From Pyxicephalus adspersus (taxonomy: Eukaryota > Chordata > Amphibia > Anura > Pyxicephalidae), in contig NC_092859.1 in assembly GCF_032062135.1 (NCBI RefSeq), positions 153,881,238-153,945,237 of the forward strand: DNA of 64,000 bases, in the 5' to 3' direction. Of the stretch, positions 11,450-24,100 are shown piece by piece; position 1 is the stretch's first letter, and every line of letters starts with the position of its first letter. The notes below the pieces were generated by a model. The model saw only the letters and a list, made by a program, of their open reading frames with translations, had not been told where the DNA came from and did no database searches. The translations under genes and the position numbers were made by a program.

Positions 11450-11605
11450 TGCTTCCTCTGATTTCACTGCACACTGTGAGCTTCTCATAATGTGCAATAG
11501 AAGCTTCAATAAGTCAGTTAGAGCTCCGCCTCATTTCCTGGCTTGGGGCCATCCTACATTTTCTACCCCTTCCCTTCTTGACAGTTCCGCCCATTTCATT
11601 CATTG
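11450..11605 (+). repeat. Dispersed repeat E, copy 2
   Basis: Shares CTGATTTCACTGCACACTG, AGCTTCTCATAATGTGCA and CCGCCTCATTTCCTGGCTTG with copy 1 at 8003-8165. There is no minisatellite next to this copy. Confidence 0.6.
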
Positions 11606-12029
11606 GAGTTTAGTTCAATCAAGAGGCTCAGCATGACATGTTGGCTCAGAAGTCTGGATAAGAATGGCCACACCTCCAGATTAAAATTAACCAATCATGG
11701 CATTTTAATATTTGCATAACTCCTCCCAAAAGCCACTGTGATGTTTTCAGGAAGCAACCAACTGGCCGCTCCCACTGGCCACAATTCCCTGCATTGCATA
11801 GAGAAGCACAGTGATAATGTTGCAAGATCTGCATTAGAAATAGAAATATTTAATTTTATAATATCATTAGCAAGTTTATGATGGGGTAAAGGAGTAATTA
11901 GGTCAGGGAAAGTCTTTTCCAGCCATATCCAATATATATATTCATATAGAAAGCTGGCATCCCATCGTTGTGTGTCAGGCATTGGATGCGTGCCATGTGT
12001 TACAGTGTATGATCTAATCCTTGCTGTGT

Positions 12030-12640
12030 CCTGTGTGTGCACTCTGCAGGATACAATGAGATCCCTGGGACTTCCTGAATGATTCATTAGTCTTGGGGAT
12101 GTTAGATTTCCACCTCCACATTGCAGGGTTCTGCAGTGAGCAGCCTGCATGCAGATGATGAGATTTCCTTCTCTCTCTCTCTCTGCGGCAACATGGCGTC
12201 AATAACTTATCCATGGGACAGAGCTCTGCAGATGCTGCAGGCCTGGCTGCTCCGGTGTGGGGGGTCTGCGGTACACAGCGAAAGATTCTGCATCACATGC
12301 AGACTCAGCATTTTCCAAGGTTGCAATGTCTGCGCTGAACGCCCAGCAGACGTCTGCAACCTCCATAGACAGCGATGTGACAACTTGCAATTGCAATCAT
12401 TTGTTAGATCGTTAATTATTATAACCAGATAAAACAAATACTTGGCAGGGGGGCCCAGATCTGAGACTTCAATCTGATATGCCGTGGCATTAAGTTGTCT
12501 CTATTAATTATATTGGCAGAAGCCAGGGAGCTTTTATCCTGCTGGATATAAAATGTTCTTCTGGTTGTCAGCTGCAGTGATCGGCGATTACCTTGTACAA
12601 CCTCCAATGCTGCATCTGAATGTTATAAAGAGAACCTCTC
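12030..12640. other. Unique-looking sequence, possible non-coding regulatory element
   Basis: This segment lacks the repeat families seen elsewhere and has balanced composition with AT-rich homeodomain-like words (TTAATTATTATAA at about 12411, TATTAATTATATTGG at about 12500). It lies 3.0-3.7 kb upstream of the filament gene's TATA box. Short open frames on both strands look random. Calling it an enhancer is inference only. Confidence 0.2.
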
Positions 12641-12784
12641 CACTAATGTGCACAGCTGATGAGTCAGCAAATTATGGGGGCCCCAGATTGGCATTGATGG
12701 TATATAAAAGATCACTGTAAATCATTCAATATTCTTCAATAAAAAAACGAAATCTAAAGATAATCATTAGAAAATGATTGACTT

Positions 12785-12875
12785 ATTGGATATTTATTAA
12801 AGCTCTCCAAGACTGGTGAATATAGACTATCATGGGAGAACCTGGGTGATACAGAAAACCTGAAAAATTATTCAA
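12785..12875. repeat. Palindromic MITE, family P, partial copy 3
   Basis: Only the left arm is present: TTTATTAAAGCTCTCCAAG, GAATATAGACTATCATGGG and GAACCTGGGTGAT. Confidence 0.65.
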
Positions 12876-14228
12876 AAGTAATCGATTCCTGGTTTGGATG
12901 GAAGGAGAGTCACATGACTCCACCTCTCTGTAATATCCCGCACTACCCGTGAGCTCCCTCTGGAGGCCGTGCACTTCTTGCAGTCCCCTATTACAGGCCT
13001 TGATCTGCCCACCAGCTGTGATGTCCAATCAGATTTCTGATCTGATCAATATTGATATCAGAGAGATATTGATTGTTTATCTGCTACATGTCAACCCTAG
13101 GGCCGCCATCAGAAATTTTGTGGGTCTCATACTAGGTAAATGTCCTGGTAGTTTTGATAGATTTAAAGAATATGCAGGAATTGTACATTTAATTGTCACA
13201 TGTTAAAGTTTCTATTTAATCCAGCCCTGACCGCATGACTTTCCATGCACCACCCCTTCCAATCATTCAGCAAGTACAGAACAATACCTGTTCATCTATT
13301 ATAGATCTTCCTGTAGTGAGCTGACAACTCTGCTCTGCTGCACTACAATCCCATTCAGCGTTGTCAGGCCTTTCCAGTGTTCTTGTGATAGACTACTGAA
13401 CTCCTCCCCCTTCCTACCGTCATAACAAAAGAAGAGAGTGCCTGAAATGCAATGAGAATTGGGGAAGTTTGACAACACTGCTTGGGTTTCAGTGCAGCAA
13501 AGGCAACGTTGTCACCTTTTCAGAAGTGAGGACAAACTGAATTATCTTTTATGGGTTTGGATGCAAAGTCACCCAAGGCTTGACCACTCTCCCAATGTAG
13601 TGGTATGGGGGTGGGATGTGCAGTGGAAGAAACCCATCACCAGTACCACAGCATTGCAGCAAGTATGCCATGGCATTGCTTTTCTCTCTATATAAGGCAA
13701 TGTGGATGCTAAGGCAGTTTGATGCATTTTACATTCAAGCTGAGTGCACCTGCAAACAAGAATAGGATAAAGCAAGCATGCAACAGCCTATGTGTCCTTG
13801 GATGCTGTCTGCAGCAGCATAATTTCCAAATAACAGCCTTGGAGACATGTTAAGTAATTGAAATGACTCCAAATATAGAAATCCTGATTAATGCAATCTA
13901 CATTTTTCAGGACATTTTATATATTCATCATTCTAGATATTTGCTGCATGTCCTCTCTGAGCATTGTTCTGTCCCATACACACAAGGTAGTGCAGGAGAG
14001 GTCAGGACTGCAGGCTGGTGGGAGCAGCTGTCTGCCTTCCACACCCTTCCCATCCTCCTGCAGTGGGGAGTGAAATCTGCCCAACTACCAGCATGAGATA
14101 TCACATGGAAGAATAAACTGCACTATAAATATTGGGTAATATTTAAAGGATCTGCAGGAGGTTGCTATATAAATGTGTCCTATAATAATAACCAAAGTGA
14201 GAAAGTATTTAGAATATTTCTATATTGG
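12876..14228. other. Intergenic stretch with no recognised feature
   Basis: No exon, RNA gene or known repeat is seen. Open frames up to 85 aa are not convincing. Confidence 0.45.
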
Positions 14229-15122
14229 CCTTACCTTTCTTTTTCTTTCCTTCTTTCTTTCTTTCCTTCTTCCTCCCTCCGCTTATATCTTTCTTTTCTT
14301 TACTTTCCTCCCTTTCTTCCTTCCTTCCTCTCCTCCTATTTTATCCCTTTCTCTGTTTTCATTCTTCCTTTCTATTCTCTTCTCTCTTTCTTTCATCTAT
14401 CCATCTTTATTTCTTTTTATCTATCTCTTTTCCTTCCTTCTATCCTTTCTTCTTTATACATTTCCTTCCCTCCTATTTTCTTTCTTTCTTTGCATATATC
14501 TTTCTTTTCCTTCATTAAGTCCTATCTTCTTTTCTAGCTTTCTGTATTCATCCTTCCTTTCTCCTATCCATCTAGCAATTTTCTTTGTATGTATCTTTCT
14601 TTTCGTTTCTCTTACCATTCCTTCATTTATTCCTTTCTTACCTCCTATTTTCTTTTTTTATTCACATCTATCTTTATTTTCTTCTTTCTGTCTTTTTTTT
14701 TCCTTCTCCCTCTCTTTTCTTCCATCTTTCCTTTTATCTTCTTTAATTAATCCATCTATCACATTTCTTTCATGGCATCTATCTTTCTCTTCCTTCCTTC
14801 CTTACATCTTGAAATGTTTTTAATGTTCTATGTTTTTCTTGCTTCATTCATTAATTTCTTCTCTATTTTCCTTCCTTCTGTTTTTCTTTCCTTCCCTCCT
14901 ATTATCTTCTCTTCTATCCATTCATCATTTTTATTTCTTTGTGTCTATATTTCTTTTTGTTTCTCCCTTTCCCCTATCCTTCCTTCATTTGTTCTTTTAT
15001 TTCCCATAATTTATTTCTTTATTTGAATCTATCTTTATATTTTACCCTTCTCCCATCTTCCTTCCTTCTTTCCCTCCTTTCATCCTATCTATCTATCTAT
15101 CTATCTATCTATATCTCTATCA
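14229..15122 (+). repeat. 0.9-kb polypyrimidine tract ending in (TCTA)n
   Basis: Nearly 900 bp dominated by C and T on the + strand, made of TTCC, TTTC and CTTT motifs with scattered A. It ends in a run of TATC/TCTA tetranucleotides at about 15087-15115. Long Phe/Leu/Ser open frames across it (up to 216 aa) are compositional artefacts. Confidence 0.92.
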
Positions 15123-15270
15123 TAGCACCTAATTAACCATAATAATAAAACAAACAACACTTCATCATCAACAGCATAGCAAGGAACTGCCATAACAGAA
15201 CAAAATTCTGTATCACAAACTTTCCTTCTTCCAGAACAAACCAGAAATGTCAGGGATCAATATGTGCTGA

Positions 15271-15279
15271 TTCAGCACT
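15271..15279 (+). promoter_or_regulatory. Possible RE1/NRSE left half-site
   Basis: TTCAGCACT matches eight of nine bases of the left half of the REST-binding element (TTCAGCACC). The right half is poor (ACACAG follows at a non-matching spacing). It lies about 370 bp upstream of the expected start site of a neuronal-type gene. A weak call. Confidence 0.2.
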
Positions 15280-15612
15280 GACACAGTTAAAAGAAGGGTG
15301 TGTGCTGGCCACATATTGCAGATCTCTTATTTTGGTGATCTCTTCATGAGATATTAAAACACTGTAACATATTGCTATTCATGCAGCTACAAAGTAACAC
15401 TTGATTGTGTTTTGCACTTATTTGGTGATGTGATAGTTGTTACAGTTTCTGCAGGGTGTTTGATATGTTTGTGGTGTCTGCAGAGCAGCAGTTGATATGC
15501 TGAAGCCCATTAGTAGAATGGGATGGGATGAGTGGATGCTGATGGAGCTGCAGAGTGTTGCATTGAGGATGGGGAGGTGCCTGGAGCCCAGGATGGGTGG
15601 CTGAGCACTGTG

Positions 15613-15650
15613 TGTATATAAAGTGATGCTGATTGCTAGGAATCTGCAGT
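15613..15650 (+). promoter_or_regulatory. Core promoter of the intermediate-filament gene (TATA box)
   Basis: TATATAAAG begins at 15615, which predicts a start site near 15645-15650 and a 5'UTR of about 90 nt before the ATG at 15736. No other TATA-like word is so well placed. Confidence 0.65.
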
Positions 15651-15735
15651 GTGCATTGTGTGCAGAAGGGAAGCAGGACTGGACCTTAACTATCATCACC
15701 AGCAGCATCCCACACCCACCTTGCAAGGATCAACC

Positions 15736-16449
15736 ATGACTTCCAGGGATCTCTACACTTCTTCCTACAAGAAGATCTTTGGGGATGCTCCTAGGTCCTC
15801 CAGCTATCTATATACTTCTAGCTCCAGGTCACCCCAAGCCTACAAACCCAGAGACACCTACACCAACATCTCATCCTATAGGAAGATCAGCAGGTCCCCT
15901 GCCAGCCATCTCTCCTCCATCCCTCAAGATCACTTTGACTTGTCCCAATCCACTGCCCTGAGCAATGAGTTGAAGATTGTCAGGACAAATGAGAAGGAAC
16001 AGCTGCAAGGTCTCAATGACAGATTTGTCACCTACATTGAGAAGGTCCACCAGCTTGACCAGCAGAATAAGTTGTTGGAGTCAGAGGTGACCTTGTTGAG
16101 GCAGAAGCAATCAGAACCTTCAAGGTTGAGCCAGGTTTATGAGCAGGAGATCAGGGAGCTGAGATCCAGGCTTGAGGAACAACTTCATGAGAAGGATCAG
16201 GCTCAGCTGGACTGCCAACAGTTGGAGAATTATGCCCATCAGCTGCAGGAGAAGCTGGCCCAAGAATCTGCCAAGAGGCAAGAAGCTGAAGAGGCCATGA
16301 AGGACATCAGGAAAGATGTGGACCAGGCCACCCTGGACCGCCTGCAGCTGGAGAAGAAAGTGGAGGCTCTGTTGGATGAGTTGGCTTTCCTGCGCAAGGT
16401 CCATGAGGAAGAAGTGGCTGAGCTCCAGGCTGCAGTGACAGAGGCTCAG
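15736..16449 (+). CDS. Filament gene coding exon 1
   Basis: Residues 1-238: head, coil 1A, L1, coil 1B and the start of linker L12, ending TEAQ. The donor is CAG|GTAGGT at 16450, phase 0. The open frame runs on only four codons past the donor. Confidence 0.92.
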
Positions 16450-18078
16450 GTAGGTCCCTAGGGAAGAGCAGGTGGGTGGTCAGGGCGGTGGCTCATGCAG
16501 GGTTGGGAGGGGGTGAGGAACATCAGCATAGGAGGACACTCATTCCAAGTCTCTCAATTATCTCAACATGTGTCCCTGGAAATCTGTTTTGAGTTTCCAA
16601 TCTCTTCTCATTTATAAAGCCAAATATTTCTCCATATTCCATTCTCATCACCTTGACCTTCATTTAACTTTTTCAATATTTAAAATGCAACATCTTATTA
16701 TATTGTCTAACTTTATAAATAGTCCAGGCAGTGAATTTGGTGCAAAGCTATTTACTTTGAGGTCATTGCATTGGCCAATGGTACTCTTTGCACCTGGGGG
16801 ACATTAGACGCATATTATATTATTAATTATTTATAAGTATAATTAGCTGCATAATTGGACTCCTGCATATGGAATAGCTTTTTTTTTGCAGTAAGGGCTG
16901 AAGAAATGTGAAATATACTTCAGCTAAGTTGATTGTTTTAAGAAAAAGCTGAGCAAAGAAGCTACATGGTATATAAAAATATAGGAGACCATTGATCCAG
17001 GGTATATAAGATTTCCAAAAGGTATCTGGAATGATTTTTATTCCATTGTATAGCATTCCTAACTATGTGGTTTATTTATTTGCCTTCCTTTGGATCAGCA
17101 GTGGATTTGGGGTTTTGCATTTGGAGGTGTTAAACCTGACACTATTGGTAGTGGGTACCCTGGTTCCCCAACACCATCAATCCATTCAACCTTACACATT
17201 ATTAGCAGTAAAAATATTTAATATAAAAAATAGGCTGATACATAGTTTGTACTTTTACTTGTATTCTATGCAGGGCAGGAAAAATGGGGAAACTACCTTA
17301 TGCTGTGATGGGTTAATGCAAACCAAAGAGACCCCAATTTACCACCTTGTAGGTCTATAAGCCATAGGATCTGTGGCTTCCATGCAATTGCAGTTTGTAA
17401 TAAAAGTCAGTTAGATATTAGGTTGTATCTGTTCTGTGAAGCCGCAGTTCTTGATGTATGTTTTGCCCCAGGAATGAATATTTGCATGTTTTGCCCATTA
17501 TTTTAAGGAATTTGTGATAAAGGTTTTGGCCAAGTCAGACACTTTGTTTTCTGGATGGATAAACTAAATGACACAATCAAGTGCATTTCAAAATTAAATA
17601 TAGGTTTGTGATTCATCAAGGGATCACTGGCAATGTATTTATTCTAATATCTGCATATACTTGTAATGATTGAAGTTATTCTTTATGTTTGTTTTTTTTA
17701 TAAATCTACAAGCAACTGTCAGCAAAAGTGACATTAGCAATGTTTGGGGCAAACTATACCATGGCCAGGAAATGCTAACACAGTTTTATTTTAAGCAATT
17801 ATTATATTTTAAAAAGAACTGTTGCTATGCCAGTTCTTGCACCCCTGGGATATCAGTTCAATAATGCTGCATTGCATTTGTTCCTGCGGTCTTACAGGGG
17901 TTACACACATACGCCATAAATACCAGGGTGTGGCACTTTGAAACACAAGCATGTGGGATGTCTTCTGGGGGGATGGATAGGCGCCACCCTCATATTGTTA
18001 TATAATATCACTGCAGATACCTTGGTGCAGAATGTCTATGTGGCATGGCTGTTGAATATGGTAGCAAATTTGATTGCA

Positions 18079-18112
<34 letters not shown>

Positions 18113-21100
18113 TACAGAAATGTATATAGCGCCAACATATTATGCAGCGCTGTACAAAGTCCATAGCCATGTCACTAGCTGTCTTTCAAAGAGGCTTACA
18201 ATCTAATGTACCTACCATAGTCATATATCATTACCACAGTCTAAGGTCAATTTTCGAGGGAAGCCAATAATTCTAACTGCATGTTTTTGGATTGTTGGAG
18301 AAAACCTGAATACCCAGATGAAACCCACACAAACACAGAGAGACCCTGCAAACTCCATGCAGATAGTGTCCTGGCCAAGATTCCAACCTGGGACCTAGCG
18401 CTGCAAAGGTCAGAGTGCTAACCACTGGGCAATTTAAACTTTCTGTTGATGGAGAAGAAGTTGGTTGGACATCAAAGTAATATAGAAATCTTACTTACAT
18501 TCGCAGCAAACCACATATTTCCTTTCCATTTCCTCTAGTTGCAATTAGCATGTTTTACATGGAGTTGGTGACCCATAGTCATTGGAAAAGGCAATTGAAC
18601 TTGGCAAATGCTAAGGATACATGATTTTTTTTTTATCAATATTGTGAGCGACAAGTTAATCAATGCTTTGAGATCAACTGCAAGGTTTCAATGTACCACC
18701 CACTTAAAAAATAAATAAATAAAAAATGACCTGCAAAAAATCCATACTATTTCTACCAATATATCAACTGAAATTGTTTAATAGAAGAGAACTTTTTTGA
18801 TTCAATGTTTTATCTCATGGTTCAATGAATTATTCATTTAATCAATCAAAAATATTGCATTGTGTGTGATTAGCATTAAGTTTGTGAGATTTGTTGGAAT
18901 TTTAGCGCTGACGAAGAGCTAAAAATAACCCCTTGCTATGTTCAGGATGAGGCTGGTTGCATGTCCTTTAATTAGATTATTGGACAAGAAGATAAATGCT
19001 ACCAAGCAATAACTGTGAAGGGTTTTTCTCTGGGCAGTGGGTGGGATAAAGATGTATTTGGATGGACACACATAATTGGAATGAGAATCTTCATGCAAGG
19101 TTGTTAAACTGGCATAGTTAGCAAAGAAGGACACAATCACACAAATACCCCTACAAGCTGGTTGGCCCTCTCCTTTTTTCTGCAAACCCCAGGGACCTCA
19201 CAGTCCAGGTCATCAATGTGGTTGAATGAAGAAGCTCTGGGTGTCCAGTGTTCAGTTCAGTATTCATAGTGGGAAATCTCAGTGATCCAACCTTAAATTT
19301 AACACCCTGGGAAAGAAAAAAAAGATAAAATTGTCACATTACTGTAGGCACCAAATAATCTTCAGGAGCGCCAGAACAAAAATATTGCATGATGCAGAAG
19401 GGAGTGTAGGTAGTATCATTAGGTGCATTGGGTGGCTGATGTCTAGAATGCCACCAACTTCTTGTTCTTGGGGGGTGAGGTAAAAAAATGAAGCTGTTTT
19501 TTGGGTCATGAAGGACGCCATGCTTCAGGAGTCTGCTACCCTTGAAGTAACTTTTATAGTATATCAACTTTTTGCTTAACTTTTGCCTTTAAGCATTTGT
19601 GCAAAGCCCAAAACATATGTCATGCCTGCTCATTACAGCCCCAGCATACAGTGCTATAAGTCTATGGGGTTGCAACACACAGGAGCTAGGATGATGGTAC
19701 TGAGTTTCAGCCATCAGAAGTGGCGAGGACGAGAAGGTTTCTGCATCTGTTGGGGAGGTTCACTGTCACCAAAACGTGACCTCACCAAAAAGTTATGAGA
19801 TATTAAAAAACTCTTTCTTCTAAAAAAAAGAGAATATTTCTCTCATTTTGGACTGATGTATCTGCAGGACTGGAGGTGGGAAGAAAACTCCCCACATATA
19901 ATCTCATCAGGAGATGGTTGGTGGGTGCCTATATAGGAGACTTGTTAAGGTGAACAAGCACTTGTATAAGTTTGACTTTTCACTTCTTGATGGGCCTGCA
20001 TGGGTCTTTTTCTCTCCAATGACTGCCCAACGCAGAGTTAAAAGGAGGCCAAATGGGGCTCTGGAACAATTAGAGGCTTTGGTCAACAACCTACCGACCG
20101 CTTTACTACTCAATACATTTGCATTTAGAATTTTTTAAGATTGCAGTAGAAAAAGAGAAGCTGACGCATTTGTATTGACCTACTAGCAGCTTTGACCAAT
20201 GGCTCAGATCTATCTGATTTATGGCAGAAGCCTGAGGGTTGTAGCTGGGTTCCATGGACATCCACCAAGCCCTAGACCCTTTGTATGATCCACATCTGCC
20301 CTTCTCTTTCTATTGATGTATATGATTGAAAAAAACATTATAAGTAGCCCTCTGCGGGATCCCTATCACTAGAATGGCTAGATCATCACGGCACCAATAA
20401 TGATGACCCCTTAAGTGTATGCCAATAAAAAAGCACCTGCAGATATAAAAGAATTTTCACCGAATCTGCACGGGTATAAAGAGAGGGTACGGTAGTTTTG
20501 TCTATAGATCTTCCCAGACATTTTGTGGCTGAGCCATGATAAGGATATTTATTTCTGGTTGATCATTATAATTTTCCCCAAGATAAGTCTGTGCTCAAGT
20601 GGCCATAGTTCTAATGCTCTTATGGGCAGACATGCAAAGCTGCAAACCCACCATTTATGCTCTGCAAGCACCCAACTATCTCTTGGTGAAAACCAATATG
20701 TCATGTTGACTTTATAGATTCCTCATATTGATGCATTACCAACTAGTTTGTACTTAAATTATAATCAGAGAGATATGGGGGAAAAAGTAGACCTTGGATT
20801 AAAATCACCTTCTTTCATATTCATTCATGGTTAGTGAAGTCTCTCTGCATCCTAATAGAATACATTGATATTTCATAATATTTATTCTCCCATAATAAAT
20901 GTTTTCTGATATCCGTTAGTCTCAGTTAAAATCTTGCAGCAATTCCGTTAAAGTAGAAATAAACTGAAAGAAAAGTTGTAAGCAGGCAGGTTCATTATTA
21001 CAGAAAGGACAGACAATGTCACTTTTGGAGTAAAAGAAACTTTCTGGCATTTCCACAATCTTTTCTTAATGTGCAGCTCAGTGTGCAATGCTGGGTATCT

Positions 21101-24100
21101 CTGCACACGCCTGGCTGCTGGGAATTAATGAACTCCTGTAGAAATTTTCAGCAGTTACATTATTACAGCCTGGCCAATCAAGATGGCTGAAAATCCAAAA
21201 CCCTGCACAGGACCTTGTGATGATGGTGCTGCTTACAATGGCATGAGGGCAGGTGAATGTGATTAATTGTGAACGCGGAAGTAAGTTTGTTTCATTGCAG
21301 AAGGGATATTGTCTGTCCATTCTGCAGCTTACCTAACTAACAACTTACCAGCTTGCAATTTTTACCTAGTTTTTCTCTAAAGTTTGCTATCTCAAGGAGC
21401 TCACGGTAAATAATGATTAATAATACTATTATTCTATACTTATAAAGTGCTAACCTGCTACACAGCGTTAAAAAATGAATAGGTTAATATATATATATAT
21501 ATATATATATATGCAAAAAAAGTTAATTTGCAACTATTATTATTTTTTTTAAACCTAATTTTTTGATTTTCTAATCAGAATCCAGTACAATTGGTATGAA
21601 AACCTTTCATCCCTGATTGATCTTTTGGTCACTTGGGTTCTAGTGCGGGCTTTGATTTTATTGATTCCAGGGACAAGAGAGACAATTAGTCCTTCCGATG
21701 AGACCAGTTGAGTGAAGGAAATCATATGCCACAGTAATTACTGCAAATCAAGCTACACAAAGTGTATTGTTCATTCAACAATCTGTAGATCTTCCTTCTT
21801 AAACTAAACTAAACCTGTTACTTAATAAATCTTTATAATTATATTTATGTGTGTCCTCCTAAATAGACTGACAGATGAATATTAAGGTATCAAACAAAAG
21901 TTGCTTGCAGTTCATGGTCACAGTTTAAACTTAATACAGGTATAAGGCCCACAAGTAATGGTGGATTGTAATATTTTGGATGCCCGGGATATATTAAACA
22001 GCTGTCCATAGAGGTGAGGTTACAGTTGCCTGGTCCAGCCATTATTTACCTCCTGGGCCTCTGGGCCCCAGAGCCATCCAGGCATTGGTTAGAAAGTCTC
22101 AATCAATACTTTCACTGCCTCCACCACTACCTTGATAAGCCAACATTAGTTCTGCATCCTTCTCTTTTTAGGCTATTTGTAAAAGCCCGGGGAATATTAG
22201 GATTTCATGGAGTGTTTTGCCAAGAGGTTGGTTGCATGACCAAGTCTGTGGGCAGCTGGAAAAAGATTTAATTCTATCTAAATTACATTGATTTTGCTTA
22301 AACATCGCACACATGTCATTACTGTCCATGCAATCTTTTTGCAGTCACTTCTTGTCTAGATGCACTTTAGCAATGCTTGAATGGCATTTGTCATGATGGA
22401 TTTCTGTATGGCGACAGCTGTGGACCATGCCTGTGTTGGTGTGTGTTTAATCTGCCACTTGTAGTCATGATAGGTGACTCCGGGAAAACGAGGACAGAGC
22501 ATTGTCACCCTTTACCAGGAAGTGCCTGAACAAGCAGGATATATGAGATTTTAGTGATTAGATGGGCAGCACGGTGGCTTGGAGATTAGCACGCTGGCCC
22601 TTGCAGCACTAGGTCCCAGGTTCAAATCTCCGCCAGGTCACTATCTGCTTCTGCTCAAAACTGACCTTAGACTGTAATAATGACATATGAGTATGGTAGG
22701 GACATTAGATTGTGAGCCTCTTTGAGGGACAGCTAGTGACATGACTATGGACTCTGTACAAGTGCTGCCTAATATGCTGGTGCTAAAGAAATACTATGTA
22801 ATAATAATTGAACCTTTAAATACTTTTCAATTCTTCATGCAAATATAAAGGAATCAGCTCTTTTCTGCAAAGGGCTATATATATGCCCCAAGGCAATGAC
22901 ACCACTTGCAATAAAACCAACTATGTTCAGCTTTTCAGGCCATATCCAGCATCTGTCCCGTTTAAAACACAGCAGCCCAAGCTGACCTATATGTATTATA
23001 TAATATCAAGATTATTTTTGATCTCTGGATTAGCCATCTGGTATCCCCAAGCAACTTCCTCAGTTCCCGATTGAATTTTTCTTTACTATCTTCCATTATT
23101 CCATCGGCTAAGGTAAATCAGTCACTGCAGGGGGTATATAGAAATAAATATGGAAAGCTGAGGTGCACTTTACTTCCATTTGCCGGTATTGTACAATGTT
23201 TTATTACCATAATAACATTCTTTCAGTGGCTGTCATGCTTTGCGCAGTGATATTGCTGGGATTCATCACTCTGCAGATAAAAGCGTTTCCTCTGGGAGAG
23301 GCACTATAATAAGATTTCTAAAGATCGCAGTGTTTGCTGCATTTTTATTCCCTCAATCCCCTGAGTCCAGCTGTTCTTTTAATGCACTTGTCCTACCCAC
23401 AATACCACGGGGCACCTCTGGGATTTACCATCAGCTGTTGATGGGTTAACATCTTCCATGCTAGGTCTGATGAAGGTCAGGCTAGGACAATGTGATGGAT
23501 TTTCCTTCTGAGAGATTCCTCCTCTCTGCATAGTTTAATCATAGATGAAAAGATTCTCTCAGTCTAATATAATCTATTCAGGTTCATGTGTAGTATTGAT
23601 CAGGTGGTCAAAATTAGGAATGCAGCCCATTGTCCATCATAGGAGCCTTTCATCCTTACATAAGATTCCTTACATATTAAAAGTTAATAAAGCTAAATTT
23701 TATTCTGTTTCCATGTTTTCTTACTTCATTTACCCCATTTACATTTTTATTACACCATATATTTTTAGACTCATCGATGTCATCACTAGGACTTGTAATT
23801 CCTTGTGGAAAGCAGGCAGATCATGGCTGGCAGGTAGGGATGGACCTAGCATGAGGCAAAATGAGTCTCCCGCTTCAAGTGGTGTTATTTGTAAGGCAGC
23901 ACGCAGCCTTTCAAGACAACTTCTTCATCAGTGGAAGAAATACTGATACTGCAGCTAAAAACTTGGAATAGCAGCAACAATTGTTCCTGCACTCAGCTGC
24001 TGCCTATGCAGGGAGAGAAAGCAGCAGAACCAGTGTGGGATATGGGCTAGTAAACTAGGGGTATGTCTGTATAGAGGTATGCACTGGGGATGAGTAAAGG

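Noticed and set aside
14173..14823. 216-aa open frame rich in Phe, Ser and Leu
   Set aside because: It is the translation of the polypyrimidine repeat; such tracts have few stop codons by composition.
15649..15735. Upstream in-frame ATG of the filament exon 1 open frame
   Set aside because: It lies 34 bp past the TATA box, at the expected transcription start, and the residues it would add do not resemble a filament head.
22564..22640. A true tRNA gene
   Set aside because: The A and B box words belong to the head of a SINE with an L2-type tail, and a tRNA cloverleaf is not formed.
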